Assembly: GCF_024449025.1 (NCBI RefSeq)
Contig: NZ_JAHLKM010000024.1
Span: 1 to 35,916 of the forward strand
Reading direction: 5' to 3'
Length of the DNA: 35,916 nucleotides
Source: Natronomonas aquatica
GTDB lineage: Archaea; Halobacteriota; Halobacteria; Halobacteriales; Haloarculaceae
In this document: positions 29,034 through 35,777 of the stretch, piece after piece
How the letters are laid out: every line of letters begins with the position of its first letter
How positions within the stretch are numbered: position 1 is the first letter of the stretch
Notes under the pieces: generated by a model
Seen by the model: only the letters and a program-made list of their open reading frames with translations
Told to the model about the DNA's origin: nothing
The model's database searches: none
Made by a program: the position numbers and the translations under genes

Positions 29034-29516
29034 ATGATCCCGTATTCGTCCATCGGAGGTATCGCGACGACGTTTCTGCAGTATCTGGCAATAATCGGAA
29101 TTGTTGCCCTCGGGTGTCTCCCATCACTCACGGTATCGGAAGTTCGTGCCCGACTCGATAGGTGGCCAACTGACCGATTCCCGGTGAACTATTTGTTGCT
29201 GGTCGGTGTGATCGCACTCGGTCAGGTAGTCGCCATGGTTGTTGGCTGGCGGGTGCTTCACATCGGTTCCACGCAGATCGATCCACAGTTTCGGGAACTT
29301 CGATTTATCGCAGTCCTCATAGCCTACCCTATAACGGTGTTAGGACTTGGAACGGTAGGTGTTCGTCTGTATTGTTGGCAACGGTCGATGGAGCAGTGGT
29401 TGACGCCCCGGACTATCGCCAGCCTTGGAGTTGCTGCTGGGATGTACATTGTAACGATCATCGGAGCAGCGACCGTCCTCTTTATTGTCGCGTTGTTTTT
29501 GGCGTTGCCGACCTGA
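29034..29516 (+). CDS. Hypothetical four-helix membrane protein
   Basis: A 160-residue protein with four predicted transmembrane segments: TTFLQYLAIIGIVALGCLPSL near the start, NYLLLVGVIALGQVVAMVVG, FIAVLIAYPITVLGLGTVGV and MYIVTIIGAATVLFIVALFL at the end. The loop between helices 1 and 2 is basic (VRARLDRWPTDRFP) and probably cytoplasmic. I do not recognise a family. It is followed 38 bases later by another membrane protein gene on the same strand, so they may form a unit. Codon use is less GC-biased than in the first 25 kb. Confidence 0.7.
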   Translation: MIPYSSIGGIATTFLQYLAIIGIVALGCLPSLTVSEVRARLDRWPTDRFPVNYLLLVGVIALGQVVAMVVGWRVLHIGSTQIDPQFRELRFIAVLIAYPITVLGLGTVGVRLYCWQRSMEQWLTPRTIASLGVAAGMYIVTIIGAATVLFIVALFLALPT

Positions 29517-29554
29517 AAACGCAATAAACAGCTATCGAACAAACGAGTGAATGT

Positions 29555-30205
29555 ATGAGAGAGAGCAGCCGGAAGCGGTTTGTTGAAATGGCTTCCCGAG
29601 TGCTCAGAGAGTCCCGTGAATTCGTTTCTGGGATCGTTCTGAATCTCGCACTCATCACCGGGGTGGTAACCTTTCGGTGGAGCCTCGTCGAAATTGCTGT
29701 GATATACCTCATCGAGATAGTAATAATCAATCTCCTGTTTTTTTCTGTTGCACTGTTCACGCCCCAGCCAGTGGATGATCTCGATGGAGACGTGTGGGAC
29801 ACGGAGCCCACCCCACTTCAGCCGGTTGCTCTGCTTCCGCCGGTGTACTGGCGGAACGTAAAGTTCGTCGGCAGCAAGGCCATCGGCAGCGGAATCTTCA
29901 TCGGGGCTGTAATGATACCTGTGGCTTCCAGCTACGATCTGGATTCGGGACTTCCTCTATCAGTCGGACTCGCGATCGCCGGCATTGTTCTGTTTCAACT
30001 GAGGCGCGTCTGGCGGTGCTTCATCACCAACCGATCGTATCGAGACAAGTCGCCAGCGGACGCGATGGCGTTTGCGTTCCCTCCAGTCGTTGAGTTGTAT
30101 ATGATGCTTATTTATGTGATCGCTCCCGTCACTTTCGTGCTTGTGGGTATTGCATTCGCGATGGATACCGAGCTCAACTCACCGCTTGTTTTACTGTCTA
30201 CTTAA
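29555..30205 (+). CDS. Hypothetical multi-helix membrane protein (possible DUF6498-like)
   Basis: A 216-residue protein. After a basic N-terminus come hydrophobic segments: FVSGIVLNLALITGVVTFRW, VEIAVIYLIEIVIINLLFFSV, SGIFIGAVMIPVAS, LPLSVGLAIAGIVLFQL and LIYVIAPVTFVLVGIAFAM. The paired helices with Glu-Ile in YLIEIVIINLL recall the pattern of haloarchaeal membrane proteins annotated as DUF6498, but this is a memory-based suggestion. It probably forms a two-gene unit with the preceding membrane protein gene. Function unknown. Confidence 0.65.
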   Translation: MRESSRKRFVEMASRVLRESREFVSGIVLNLALITGVVTFRWSLVEIAVIYLIEIVIINLLFFSVALFTPQPVDDLDGDVWDTEPTPLQPVALLPPVYWRNVKFVGSKAIGSGIFIGAVMIPVASSYDLDSGLPLSVGLAIAGIVLFQLRRVWRCFITNRSYRDKSPADAMAFAFPPVVELYMMLIYVIAPVTFVLVGIAFAMDTELNSPLVLLST

Positions 30206-30569
30206 TTCCGATGGGGGCGATTCGGGCGTGGATAGGAAGCTTGGATCCCCAGACTGACGATCTTGAAATCAGTTTCAACTGACAATTAATATCGGACCGA
30301 CATCGGCACCCAGACGATAGACCGCGAGTTTACTCGTAGGTTACTGACAGACAGCCAGGTGTGGACTGTTATTGGTGAGTGTACGAGAAATTTCTCAGCA
30401 ACACTCGCGTGTACTCTCGATTTCGGCGTGTCATAGGACCAATCACAGATCACGAAAGGCACTCGCTTACTGAATAGTTTGTATACACGATCCCCACGGT
30501 CAGTACAAACAATCCTACTAAGAACAGTGCTTCTCGCCCGCGGTCAAAACATCGTTTCAGCTATGAGGC
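30206..30569. other. Intergenic stretch with palindromes, no gene seen
   Basis: This 364-base, AT-enriched gap shows no convincing ORF on either strand. It contains the perfect palindrome GAGAAATTTCTC (about 30388-30399), a 7-bp inverted repeat GTTTGTA (30477-30483) / TACAAAC (30504-30510) with a 20-base loop, and an AT-rich element AATTAATATC near 30285-30294. These may be regulator sites for the next gene or remains of older DNA. Confidence 0.3.
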
Positions 30570-30579
30570 ATTTTAATAT
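30570..30579 (+). promoter_or_regulatory. TATA-like box for the GIDE-like gene
   Basis: ATTTTAATAT lies 24-33 bases before the GTG start at 30603. Two ATG codons just upstream (30598 and 30601) are followed at once by TGA out of frame or in frame, so GTG is the best start. Confidence 0.5.
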
Positions 30580-30602
30580 GCTATACGCGTCCATCAGATG
30601 AT

Positions 30603-31424
30603 GTGATCGGGGTCGGAGAGGCGCTTCTTGCCGGCGTGCTCAGTATCGTGTGCGTGTGGGCCGTTCACCGATTGACAGTCGTTGGGAACGCGGCGCTTAC
30701 CCTATGGCGGACCCCAATCGCCGACGCGACACAACTCGAGGATGGCCAACCAGTTGCGGTCGAAGGACGGGTGTTTGTCGATGAACCTGCCGCCGTAGCA
30801 GACAGGTTATTCGATCCGACCGCTGGCACGGTCGGCGCGTATCTTTGGCAGGCGTGGTTTGTGGATGCCGGCCGGTATACGTATGATTCCGACCGGGGCG
30901 AACTCCGTCGAGGGCAGAACACGTTCGCTTCCGGTTTCGAAAGTGGCCAGTGGGGCGTCACGACCGATGGCTCCGAAACCTATCTCAACCTTTCGTGGCT
31001 TGAACAGGTCTACGATGCGGAGGCGCTTTCGGACTTAGAAGTGGGAAATCCCGTGAGCAACGCGAAACTCCCGACAGTTGTAACCCGTCACGTCTGGGAC
31101 GCTATATATGTCTCGCTGGACTCGACGATTAGTGACTGCTCGATGGACCGATTGACGGACATCGTCGATCTCTATCAGGATGACGTAGCGGCTGACGAAT
31201 TTCATATCGAGTCCCGCGGCATTACTAACGGGCAAGACCTCTTTGTCTGTGGTGAATTGCGTGTACAAACCGGAGATTTCAGTATTATCGGTACCGATGA
31301 AACGCCGCTTCTGATCTCTGATGATGGGCGAGAAGGGCTCAAACGGCAATTACTGTGGCGAGGAGTCAAATATAGCTTGGCGCTGGTCGGCGCACTCGCA
31401 CTCGGCGCACTGTTTCTATTCTGA
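30603..31424 (+). CDS. GIDE/MUL1-like membrane protein
   Basis: A 273-residue protein with an N-terminal helix (GEALLAGVLSIVCVWAVHRL) and a C-terminal helix (YSLALVGALALGALFLF) bracketing a ~220-residue soluble domain. The soluble part has DATQLEDGQPVAVEGRVFVD near its start and DLFVCGELRVQTGDFSIIGT before SDDGREGLKRQLLWRG near its end. This two-helix topology and the paired V-x-G-x-V / G-E strands resemble the GIDE domain of MUL1-type membrane proteins, also found without RING domains in archaea. No RING finger is present, so ligase activity is not implied. Start is GTG. Family assignment is tentative. Confidence 0.6.
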   Translation: MIGVGEALLAGVLSIVCVWAVHRLTVVGNAALTLWRTPIADATQLEDGQPVAVEGRVFVDEPAAVADRLFDPTAGTVGAYLWQAWFVDAGRYTYDSDRGELRRGQNTFASGFESGQWGVTTDGSETYLNLSWLEQVYDAEALSDLEVGNPVSNAKLPTVVTRHVWDAIYVSLDSTISDCSMDRLTDIVDLYQDDVAADEFHIESRGITNGQDLFVCGELRVQTGDFSIIGTDETPLLISDDGREGLKRQLLWRGVKYSLALVGALALGALFLF

Positions 31425-31449
31425 GGGCTGTGTAACTGTTACAGAATCA

Positions 31450-31489
31450 AGTATCTATAAGTAACTACAAGTAGGAATCAGTAACATCT
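31450..31489 (+). repeat. IS607 left-end repeats, four AGTA-starting units on a 10-bp period
   Basis: Upstream of tnpA the units AGTATC (31450), AGTAAC (31460), AGTAGG (31470) and AGTAAC (31480) recur exactly every ten bases, one helical turn. The right end carries the inverted counterpart. A palindrome GTAACTGTTAC lies slightly further out (31432-31442). Phased repeats of this kind fit TnpA binding sites; the exact left boundary is not visible because IS607 elements make no terminal inverted repeats or target duplication. Confidence 0.6.
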
Positions 31490-31491
31490 GA

Positions 31492-32118
31492 ATGCCACGG
31501 TCGTACTCAATTGGCGAATTTGCAGACGAACTCGGTGTTCACGCCCAGACCGTCAAACGTTGGTGTCGCAATAACGACCTCGATTACACCCGTACACCGG
31601 GCGGTGAACGACGGATTCCACATCGGGAACTCCGCCGACTTGCTGGCGATACTCGTCCGACAGACCGTGTTGCCCTCTACGCTCGTGTTTCCAGTCACGG
31701 ACAGAAAGAAAACGGTGATCTCGACCGGCAACTTGAGCGACTCACAGACTACGCTCACGACCACGGCTGGAGCGTCGAAAACACCTACACTGACGTTGGC
31801 AGTGGCCTCAACGAAAACCGTCGTGGCCTCGACTCACTCCTTGGTGACATACAAGAAGCTGACTATGGACGCATTCTCGTCACCTACGAAGACAGACTTA
31901 CTCGTTTTGGCTTCTCATATCTCGAACGGTATTTCGACTGCTATGGCGTCTCCATTACCGTCATCGAAGACGAGACTGACAAATCCGCACAGGAAGAACT
32001 CGTTGACGACCTCATCAAGCTTGTCGCCAGCTTCAGCGGCAAACTCTACGGAATGCGGTCGTCGAAAAAACAACGGGTCGTCAACACTGTTGAATCCGAG
32101 GTGAAACCTGATGAGTGA
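31492..32118 (+). CDS. tnpA: IS607-family serine recombinase transposase TnpA
   Basis: A 208-residue transposase. The N-terminus is a MerR-type DNA-binding domain (YSIGEFADELGVHAQTVKRW, then TRTPGGERRIP), the order opposite to classical resolvases and diagnostic for IS607. The catalytic domain follows with ALYARVSSHGQKENGDLDRQ (nucleophile Ser near residue 67), a central helix region with DVGSGLNENRRGL and the DRLTRFGFSYLERYF segment, ending with LVASFSGKLYGMRSSKK. Length matches complete members. It overlaps tnpB by eight bases (ATGAGTGA), so the two are translated together. Confidence 0.95.
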   Translation: MPRSYSIGEFADELGVHAQTVKRWCRNNDLDYTRTPGGERRIPHRELRRLAGDTRPTDRVALYARVSSHGQKENGDLDRQLERLTDYAHDHGWSVENTYTDVGSGLNENRRGLDSLLGDIQEADYGRILVTYEDRLTRFGFSYLERYFDCYGVSITVIEDETDKSAQEELVDDLIKLVASFSGKLYGMRSSKKQRVVNTVESEVKPDE

Positions 32119-33883
32119 CCACCTTTCACTTCCGATTCACCTCCCAGACGAGGACGCCAAGCGATTCAAGCGGCTGGCGATCCTCACGCAACGGGTCGCC
32201 AACCACGTCCTCGAAGACCACTGGACGCCAGTCCATCTAGACGGTATTGCCGACGCATCGCATCAGGCGTGGAAATACTTCAATGAGCACGAACCGTTCG
32301 AAGAACTCGACCTATATCTCCCCTCGCGGTTTCGACGATGCCTCTTGCAGAAAGTCGGTGAAACGCTTCGGAGTCACGCCGACCGCCGAGACGCCTTTCA
32401 ATCCATCCAGAGCGTGTTGCCCGATCACAAAATCAGACGTATTCACCGCCGTCGCATCAAAGATCAGCTCTGGGACGACGGTGACTACCTCTCGTCAGGC
32501 TACGTGGACATCCTCATCGACCAACTCAACAGCTACTACGACCGCCACGGCACGTATCCAGACACGTATCTTGAGATGCAGGACAGTCCTGAGTATGACA
32601 ACGGCGTATTGCCGTTCTCTGCGGATGATGGCCCAACGAGCGGGCAAGCCGTCAAATATCAGTACGACAGCGACAACGAGACACTGGCTATCCGACTCAA
32701 AACACCGGACACACTATCGCCGGAGACGCGAGGTGACTGGTCGTGGACACAGTACGAGCGTGACGGCTACGAAGCGTTCCACGACCTGCTCGCTCACGGC
32801 GATCTGTCGGCCCCCGAGTTCCAGCCCTCCCGTGGTAAAACCGGTGACACCTACTACGAACTGTCCTTCCCCGTCGAAGTCGAACACCCAGAGCCGACTG
32901 ACGACGGTGACTGCGTACTGGCACTTGACGCCGGAATGCGAAAAGACATGACTGCCGTGGTGGTCTCTGACGACGGCGAGCAACTGTCCACGCCACACTT
33001 TATCCGATTCACTGACCGTGAGAAAATGCGACGACTCCACCGCGAACGCACCCGGCTGAACGACCGGCTTTCGGCGCTCCGCTGTGATGGTCACTCGCAT
33101 ACTGACGAGTTTGCTCATATCCACAGCGAATACGAACGGGTGAACGCGAAAATCCAACACAAACGCGAGCAACTAACACACGACGTAGCCAACCAAGTCC
33201 TCGCCCTCGCCCTCGCCTACGACGTAGATGCTATTGTTCACGAGGACTTACGCTCACTCTCACCACCACGTAACGAAAGCACATTGTCGTGGGAACTCTC
33301 GTCGTGGGCACGACGAGACATCATCGAGAACATCGAATACCGAGCAGACTGTGCTGGACTCGCTGTTAAGCGGGTCTTCCCACAGGGAACGAGCCGGTCG
33401 TGTCCCCGGTGTGGTTCGACCGGCCACACCTGCAAGTCCCCCGACCACCACCACGAACACTGGTGGGGCGGGCACTTCCGGTGTGACAACGCTCGGTGCG
33501 GCTTTGAGGGCGACCGGGACTACATCGGGGCACTGAATGTGGCTCGCGTCTTCTTCAGCGAGACGGACGAGCTAGACCACGGTTTCACGTCCTCCTACAC
33601 GGGGGGCTATGAAATCGTGCTAGCTGGCCGTTCCGCTGGTGAGCGAAGCACTGTTTCGCGATCCTCGTCAGAAGCGAGTTCTGACGCTGGCACGCGGCTC
33701 ACGTTTGGCTCTGGCATTGTCGCCTACAAACCCGAACAGACAACGGCGACCACTGGTGGTGGGTCGGCTGTCATAGCACCTGCCGTCGCCGTGTCCGAGT
33801 CGAATCCAACTGGTAGCGACGGACGTGGCCCAGTCGTCCAGCAGTGCACCCAATTCGTACGGTATGCTACTGAAAGCTACTGA
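32111..33883 (+). CDS. tnpB: TnpB RNA-guided endonuclease of the IS607 element
   Basis: A 590-residue nuclease, ancestor-type relative of Cas12, which uses an omega RNA from the element's right end to cut matching DNA and keep the element. The RuvC residues are intact: D273 (LALDAGMRKDM), E378 (IVHEDLRSLS) and D470 (GDRDYIGALNVA). The zinc site has C431/C434 (CPRCG) and C458/C463, separated by an unusual His-rich insert (SPDHHHEHWWGGH). After RuvC-III there is a ~110-residue Ser/Thr/Gly-rich tail; its DNA holds several RNA hairpins, suggesting that this part serves mainly as guide RNA. Overlap with tnpA supports one transcript. Confidence 0.94.
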   Translation: MSDHLSLPIHLPDEDAKRFKRLAILTQRVANHVLEDHWTPVHLDGIADASHQAWKYFNEHEPFEELDLYLPSRFRRCLLQKVGETLRSHADRRDAFQSIQSVLPDHKIRRIHRRRIKDQLWDDGDYLSSGYVDILIDQLNSYYDRHGTYPDTYLEMQDSPEYDNGVLPFSADDGPTSGQAVKYQYDSDNETLAIRLKTPDTLSPETRGDWSWTQYERDGYEAFHDLLAHGDLSAPEFQPSRGKTGDTYYELSFPVEVEHPEPTDDGDCVLALDAGMRKDMTAVVVSDDGEQLSTPHFIRFTDREKMRRLHRERTRLNDRLSALRCDGHSHTDEFAHIHSEYERVNAKIQHKREQLTHDVANQVLALALAYDVDAIVHEDLRSLSPPRNESTLSWELSSWARRDIIENIEYRADCAGLAVKRVFPQGTSRSCPRCGSTGHTCKSPDHHHEHWWGGHFRCDNARCGFEGDRDYIGALNVARVFFSETDELDHGFTSSYTGGYEIVLAGRSAGERSTVSRSSSEASSDAGTRLTFGSGIVAYKPEQTTATTGGGSAVIAPAVAVSESNPTGSDGRGPVVQQCTQFVRYATESY

Positions 33884-33890
33884 AAATTGG
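33640..33890 (+). ncRNA. Candidate omega (re) RNA overlapping the tnpB 3' end
   Basis: Within the last ~250 bases of tnpB lie several inverted repeats: GCGAA/TTCGC (33643-33659), a perfect CGTCAGAA/TTCTGACG with a five-base loop (33666-33686), a CGACC/GGTCG pair in the GGCGACC...GGTCGGC stretch around 33747-33769, and GGACG/CGTCC (33821-33839). TnpB guide RNAs are known to come from this position with the guide lying just beyond the right end. The 3' boundary and guide are inferred, not seen. Confidence 0.5.
33866..33885 (-). repeat. IS607 right-end tandem 10-bp repeat
   Basis: GCTACTGAAA occurs twice in tandem (33866-33875 and 33876-33885) and contains the tnpB stop codon. Read on the minus strand each unit is TTTCAGTAGC, matching the left-end AGTA-starting units in inverted orientation and in the same 10-bp period. 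Likely TnpA binding sites. Confidence 0.6.
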
Positions 33891-34108
33891 AACGGTACCA
33901 GAGTGATGGAACGTTTGCGCAACTTCGCGTAAGATATTCGCGCCGAGAGTAGTAGTTAGCTTTGCACCTAAGAGGTGAAAATCGCTGTACGGAAATCAGT
34001 TGAGAGCATGTATTGACTTCTAGTAACTTCTTGGATCCTCCCGGGGCGATCATCTGCTCACAGCGACTATCCAATACCGTAATTAGATTCCAGATAAAAT
34101 CTCCAGTG
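33891..34108. other. Gap downstream of the IS element
   Basis: No gene is supported in these ~220 bases. A small hairpin CACCT-AAG-AGGTG lies at 33965-33977. AT-rich elements GTAATTAG (34079-34086) and AGATAAAATC (34089-34098) precede the next gene and the first is a reasonable TATA box for it. Confidence 0.3.
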
Positions 34109-34759
34109 ATGCCCTCCAACGAGACATCCGGACAGCGACAGGAACTTCAGCGCCTCACGACACAATATCACAGGATTGAGCGCATCGCCACTGGATCTGT
34201 TGCGATCGTTGTGTCGGCACTGTTTCTGGGTATTTACCTGGCGAGTAAATTACTCACAGCTGTCGCCGCCGCGGCTGTCTTGGTCATCATCGTCCGCACG
34301 CCGGTCTTTCGATCAAGCGGGACCGTTCGCCTCCAGACAGACAAGTCTCCAGAGACGGTTATCGAGCAACTGACCGGTTTGCGACCGCCGATACTCGCAT
34401 TCCAGTGGTGTGTTGCAGACGGGATAACGACGAAGGCTAACGACGCTGTTTACTCGTTTTCGTATCTATTCGGATTGCGGTCCGCCGCGATGAGAGTCCG
34501 CACGGAAACCGAAACCACATCCGAGGGCTCCGATCTCGTAGAACTCACAATTAAAATAAATAATGAGCCCTGGGGAACGTACACTGCAACCATCGACGGC
34601 ACCGGCGCCGGATCGATCGTTGAGGTCGAGTACAGTTCGGACCGGCGTTTCGGCCTGCGGCGTGTCCCACAGCAACTCCTCGGAAAACGATACCACGACC
34701 AGGCACTGGAGCTACAGGGATTCAGCGTCGTTGAACGAGAAAGGAATATAGGTATATAA
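34109..34759 (+). CDS. Membrane-anchored SRPBCC-like haloarchaeal protein
   Basis: A protein of about 216 residues. After a polar N-terminus (ETSGQRQELQRLTTQYHRIER) come two adjacent hydrophobic segments (ATGSVAIVVSALFLGIYLA and LLTAVAAAAVLVIIV), then a ~150-residue soluble domain. That domain has the rhythm TVRLQTDKSPETVIEQLTGL near its start and a long C-terminal helix preceded by QQLLGKRYHDQALELQGFSV, which resembles haloarchaeal membrane proteins carrying a polyketide-cyclase/SRPBCC-like domain. Function unknown. The frame is open to 34013, but ATG 34109 gives the family-like start. Confidence 0.6.
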   Translation: MPSNETSGQRQELQRLTTQYHRIERIATGSVAIVVSALFLGIYLASKLLTAVAAAAVLVIIVRTPVFRSSGTVRLQTDKSPETVIEQLTGLRPPILAFQWCVADGITTKANDAVYSFSYLFGLRSAAMRVRTETETTSEGSDLVELTIKINNEPWGTYTATIDGTGAGSIVEVEYSSDRRFGLRRVPQQLLGKRYHDQALELQGFSVVERERNIGI

Positions 34760-34760
34760 G

Positions 34761-34779
34761 ACGAGTCAGAGAGACTCGT
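34761..34779 (+). terminator. Hairpin directly after the SRPBCC-like gene
   Basis: ACGAGTC (34761-34767) and GACTCGT (34773-34779) form a perfect 7-bp stem with a five-base loop, starting one base after the stop codon and followed by a T-rich stretch (CTTCTTGTCGACTTTATTTC). A second hairpin CTGCAGCC/GGCTGTAG (34812-34832, one G-U pair) follows. Together they probably mark the transcript end. Confidence 0.45.
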
Positions 34780-34832
34780 AGAACTCTTCTTGTCGACTTT
34801 ATTTCTATAATCTGCAGCCGAATTGGCTGTAG

Positions 34833-35038
34833 GAGCCTATATGTGAACGTAGCAAAAATATATACTCTGTCATCAGTAGTTGCGGTAACGAACGTGCAGC
34901 GGTTCTATACCCAGTTGCCCCGGCCTTGATAATAATCGTTAGGAGCGCCGATACAAACAACAGGGGTTCTGTGGAAGTCGCTGTTGCTTTTTCGATACAG
35001 TTTGGTTCGTTGCATCGAAGTCTGATACTGCTGGGGTG
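34833..35038. other. AT-rich gap without a supported gene
   Basis: No coding frame of convincing composition is seen. A strong A/T element AAAAATATATAC (34854-34865) could be a promoter reading right, but it would lead only to short frames (for example an 11-codon GTG frame from about 34894). The open frame on the plus strand across 34926-35315 is antisense to the small membrane gene on the minus strand and is not believed. Confidence 0.3.
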
Positions 35039-35212
35039 TTACTCCGCGTGTTTCAGTATCTGTGGAGTGACAACTACCTCAAGAGCAGCGATCCCAAGCG
35101 CAGCCCAGCGGATCGTTCCTTCAAGAAGAGCGAATGCGATGATAGCGATAACCGCAGCATTGATGAAGCTTATACCGTACCGGACGGCTGGACTGTCGAA
35201 GATGGAGGACAT
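35039..35212 (-). CDS. Small 57-residue membrane protein
   Basis: A short gene. The product MSSIFDSPAVRYGISFINAA continues into a hydrophobic helix (VIAIIAFALLEG), then TIRWAALGIAALEVVVTPQI as a second hydrophobic helix, ending LKHAE. This is a clear two-helix hairpin with sensible codon use, and an AT-rich promoter lies directly upstream. It is on the same strand as the membrane protein gene at 35334, so they may be related in function. I do not recognise the family. The polar N-terminal ends and lack of a signal suggest it stays in the cytoplasmic membrane. Confidence 0.6.
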   Translation of the reverse strand: MSSIFDSPAVRYGISFINAAVIAIIAFALLEGTIRWAALGIAALEVVVTPQILKHAE

Positions 35213-35232
35213 ATGTGTATTCTGTAGGAGTA

Positions 35233-35253
35233 CGAATATATTCTTTTATATAT
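35233..35253 (-). promoter_or_regulatory. Promoter region of the 57-residue membrane protein gene
   Basis: Two AT-rich elements lie upstream: GAATATATTCG (35233-35243; 21-31 bases before the ATG) and ATATATAAA (35245-35253). The nearer one is at the usual TATA distance for a leaderless transcript. Confidence 0.45.
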
Positions 35254-35333
35254 CTCATCTCAAGAGAGGCACTCGGGTTGACCGATATTTTCCCGTATAC
35301 AGGATATCGAACTGACAGATGTGGCGGTTCTAG

Positions 35334-35777
35334 TTAGCTGCCGACGCTATTGAGTGATTCAGAAACACCACTCGTATCAACTCGGTCGGGGCCGTCATCC
35401 TGTACCTGCAGATAGGCTGCAGCGATTATCCCGTACAACAGGACGAACAGGAGACTGTTGATCGTATTCACCATGAGTTCCCCGACGATCGCTGACCCGG
35501 CAATATCGAAGATCGTTCCGACGATGCCACTGATGGCTCCGATAACGCCGGCGAGGATCACGAGGGCGGCAAGTTTCAGTCGGTTCCCACGCGAAAGGCC
35601 CCAACTCCGTTTGAGTGCGCCAACAATCCCTCGATCTTCGACGCCGACGGCGAAGGTGAAAAACAGGAAACACACTGCAAGGAATATCCCCGGAAGAAAG
35701 AAGAACACGAATCCGATCATGATGGCGAGGCCGACAACAAGCCCACCGACGAACATCGAGAGTGTTGACCGCCCCAT
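35334..35777 (-). CDS. Membrane protein C-terminal part (DUF7847-like), probably 5'-truncated
   Basis: At least 147 residues of a membrane protein: an N-terminal hydrophobic pair (LSMFVGGLVVGLAIMIGFVF, FFLPGIFLAVCFLFFTFAVG), then VEDRGIVGALKRSWGLSRGN, a segment seen in multi-helix haloarchaeal proteins annotated as DUF7847-like, then two more hydrophobic segments. Family members are usually longer at the N-terminus. The frame stays open upstream of ATG 35777 for about 23 codons and that part also looks coding (KTALSGFPSALYTRR), but a TAA closes it at about 35849-35851 and no ATG or GTG is found. Either the gene is 5'-truncated or frameshifted, or a short isoform is used. Confidence 0.6.
   Translation of the reverse strand: MGRSTLSMFVGGLVVGLAIMIGFVFFFLPGIFLAVCFLFFTFAVGVEDRGIVGALKRSWGLSRGNRLKLAALVILAGVIGAISGIVGTIFDIAGSAIVGELMVNTINSLLFVLLYGIIAAAYLQVQDDGPDRVDTSGVSESLNSVGS

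Larger units (their letters stand above)
31430..33890 (+). mobile_element. IS607-family insertion sequence (tnpA-tnpB)
   Basis: An autonomous element with a serine-recombinase transposase and an RNA-guided nuclease gene, flanked by phased repeats. It starts just after the GIDE-like gene and ends just after tnpB. Boundaries are approximate: left near the GG at 31427-31428 or the palindrome that follows, right near the GG at 33889-33890. IS607 elements insert by serine recombination at a GG core without target duplication (known for the family). Both genes are intact, so the copy is probably active or recently so. Confidence 0.85.

Noticed and set aside
31430-33890. A defence-type reading of the TnpA/TnpB pair
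   Set aside because: Gene order, MerR-serine recombinase layout and end repeats fit an ordinary IS607 transposon, so no repurposed nuclease system is claimed.
34926-35315. 129-codon plus-strand frame near the right edge
   Set aside because: It is antisense to the 57-residue membrane protein gene and changes character along its length; the minus-strand product is more protein-like.
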